Source: Candidatus Proendomicrobium guianensium (GTDB taxonomy: Bacteria; Elusimicrobiota; Endomicrobiia; Endomicrobiales; Endomicrobiaceae). From it: a stretch of DNA of 7,233 nucleotides. Each line of letters starts with the position of its first letter. Position 1 is the stretch's first letter. The stretch lies in assembly GCA_009785775.1 (NCBI GenBank), contig WQVR01000040.1, positions 1-7,233 of the forward strand. The letters are read 5' to 3'. The position numbers and the translations under genes were made by a program. This document shows positions 6,383-7,233 of the stretch, one piece after another. The notes beneath the pieces were generated by a model, which saw nothing but the letters and a program-made list of their open reading frames with translations, was not told the DNA's origin and did no database searches.

Positions 6383-7233
6383 AACCAAGAAATTTTACTC
6401 CAAATTTAAAAGTAAATTTTGCAGGTATAAAGTTAAGCAATCCCGTGCTTACGGCGTCGGGCACTTTTGGCTATGGCGATGAACTTGCAGATTTAATACA
6501 ACTAAAAAAACTCGGCGGTATAATTACAAAAACTATCACTTTAAAACCCCGCGCGGGCAACCCGCCTCCCAGAATCGCCGAAGTTACGGGCGGTATGCTT
6601 AATACTATAGGGCTACAAAATATCGGCGTTGAAAGGTTTATTAGTGAGAAACTTCCCAAGCTTTCCAAAATAGGCGTGCCCGTAATAGTAAGCGTTGCCG
6701 GTGCAACGGCAGAAGAGTATACGGGCGCTATAAAACTTTTAAGCAAATGCAAAGGCATAGCAGGCATTGAATTAAACTTAAGTTGCCCTAATTTAAAAAA
6801 AACCGTTGTATGCCACGATGAAGAATTATTTAAACAGGTAATTCAAGGCGCAAAAAAATACAGTAATGTTCCTGTTATAGCAAAGCTGACGCCGCAAGTT
6901 TCAGACATTGGCGCATTAGCTAAAAAAGCCGAAAGTTATGGGGCAGACGCTTTAAATATAGCAAACACTTTTCCAGCAATGGTAATAGATATAAACACCT
7001 TTCAGCCCAAACTTTCTACCATAAAAGGCGGAATGTCCGGTCCTTGCGTTAAGCCTATGTCTTTGCGTTGCGTGTATGATGTTTATAATGCCGTAAAAAT
7101 ACCAATTATCGGTTGCGGCGGAATTTCAGATTATAAAGACGCTGTTGAATTTATTATTGCGGGCGCAACTGCTGTAAGCGTAGGCACGGCAAGTTTGCTT
7201 AAGCCGTCTTGCTTAATTGAAATTATAGACGGC
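6379..7233 (+). CDS. pyrD: dihydroorotate dehydrogenase B, catalytic (FMN) subunit, 3'-truncated
   Basis: PyrD oxidises dihydroorotate to orotate on FMN; in class 1B it works with PyrK and NAD+. The frame runs open to the window edge, giving 285 residues of an expected 300-310, so about 20 C-terminal residues are missing. Motifs of the TIM barrel: NPVLTASGTFGYG at 21-33, ITKTITLKPRAGNPPPR at 49-65, NTIGLQNIG at 75-83, LNLSCPNL at 132-139 with catalytic C136 (a cysteine base marks class 1), IAKLTP at 167-172, NIANTF at 193-198, GGMSGPCVKPMSLR at 217-230, GCGGIS at 245-250 and the phosphate-binding end AVSVGTA at 265-271. The neighbouring pyrK confirms class 1B. Residues 140-149, just after the catalytic loop, lack the glycine-rich KxGGxxFG pattern common in the family. 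ATG overlaps the pyrK stop (ATGA), implying translational coupling. Confidence 0.96.
   Translation, partial: MKPRNFTPNLKVNFAGIKLSNPVLTASGTFGYGDELADLIQLKKLGGIITKTITLKPRAGNPPPRIAEVTGGMLNTIGLQNIGVERFISEKLPKLSKIGVPVIVSVAGATAEEYTGAIKLLSKCKGIAGIELNLSCPNLKKTVVCHDEELFKQVIQGAKKYSNVPVIAKLTPQVSDIGALAKKAESYGADALNIANTFPAMVIDINTFQPKLSTIKGGMSGPCVKPMSLRCVYDVYNAVKIPIIGCGGISDYKDAVEFIIAGATAVSVGTASLLKPSCLIEIIDG

Noticed and set aside
6471..6767. Minus-strand open frame of 98 codons opposite pyrD
   Set aside because: pyrD is open through this stretch on the plus strand with conserved motifs, so the antisense frame is incidental.

Overview
The window is a continuous run of eight same-strand (+) genes for de novo nucleotide synthesis, in the order purD (5'-truncated) - purK - purE - pyrR - pyrB - pyrC - pyrK - pyrD (3'-truncated). 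There is no intergenic space longer than 27 nt. Three junctions overlap: purK/purE and pyrK/pyrD by 4 nt (ATGA), and pyrC/pyrK by 37 nt. Such packing points to one polycistronic transcript that starts upstream of the window and continues past its end. I see no convincing promoter, transcription terminator, RNA gene, mobile element, CRISPR array or long repeat, and no gene on the minus strand.

Organism: a bacterium with moderately AT-rich DNA, clear AGG-type ribosome binding sites and the standard bacterial code. ATA is a major isoleucine codon (15 of 30 Ile codons in the visible part of pyrD). The set of PyrR, stand-alone aspartate transcarbamoylase, type I dihydroorotase and a class 1B PyrD/PyrK pair occurs in Firmicutes, Bacteroidetes, Elusimicrobiota and others. 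The base and codon composition made me think of Elusimicrobiota, but this is only an impression and the sequence does not settle the phylum.

Left part (1-2806), purine synthesis: PurD makes GAR from phosphoribosylamine, glycine and ATP. PurK and PurE act consecutively later in the pathway: PurK carboxylates AIR to N5-CAIR using ATP and bicarbonate, and PurE rearranges N5-CAIR to CAIR.

Right part (2834-7233), pyrimidine synthesis: PyrR (regulator and/or uracil phosphoribosyltransferase), PyrB (carbamoyl-aspartate formation), PyrC (ring closure to dihydroorotate), then PyrK and PyrD, the electron-transfer and catalytic subunits of NAD-dependent dihydroorotate dehydrogenase. carAB, pyrE and pyrF are not inside the window and may lie beyond its edges.

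This is core metabolism rather than an accessory or defence region, and I found no undescribed system. The points most worth a second look are: a PyrR whose RNA-contacting residues look replaced and which has no room for an attenuator in front of it; the pyrC/pyrK junction, where pyrK starts at a TTG inside pyrC just after a G7 run that could shift ribosomes or polymerase into the pyrK frame; a glycine-free segment directly after the catalytic cysteine of PyrD; and the joining of a purine and a pyrimidine cluster in one apparent operon.
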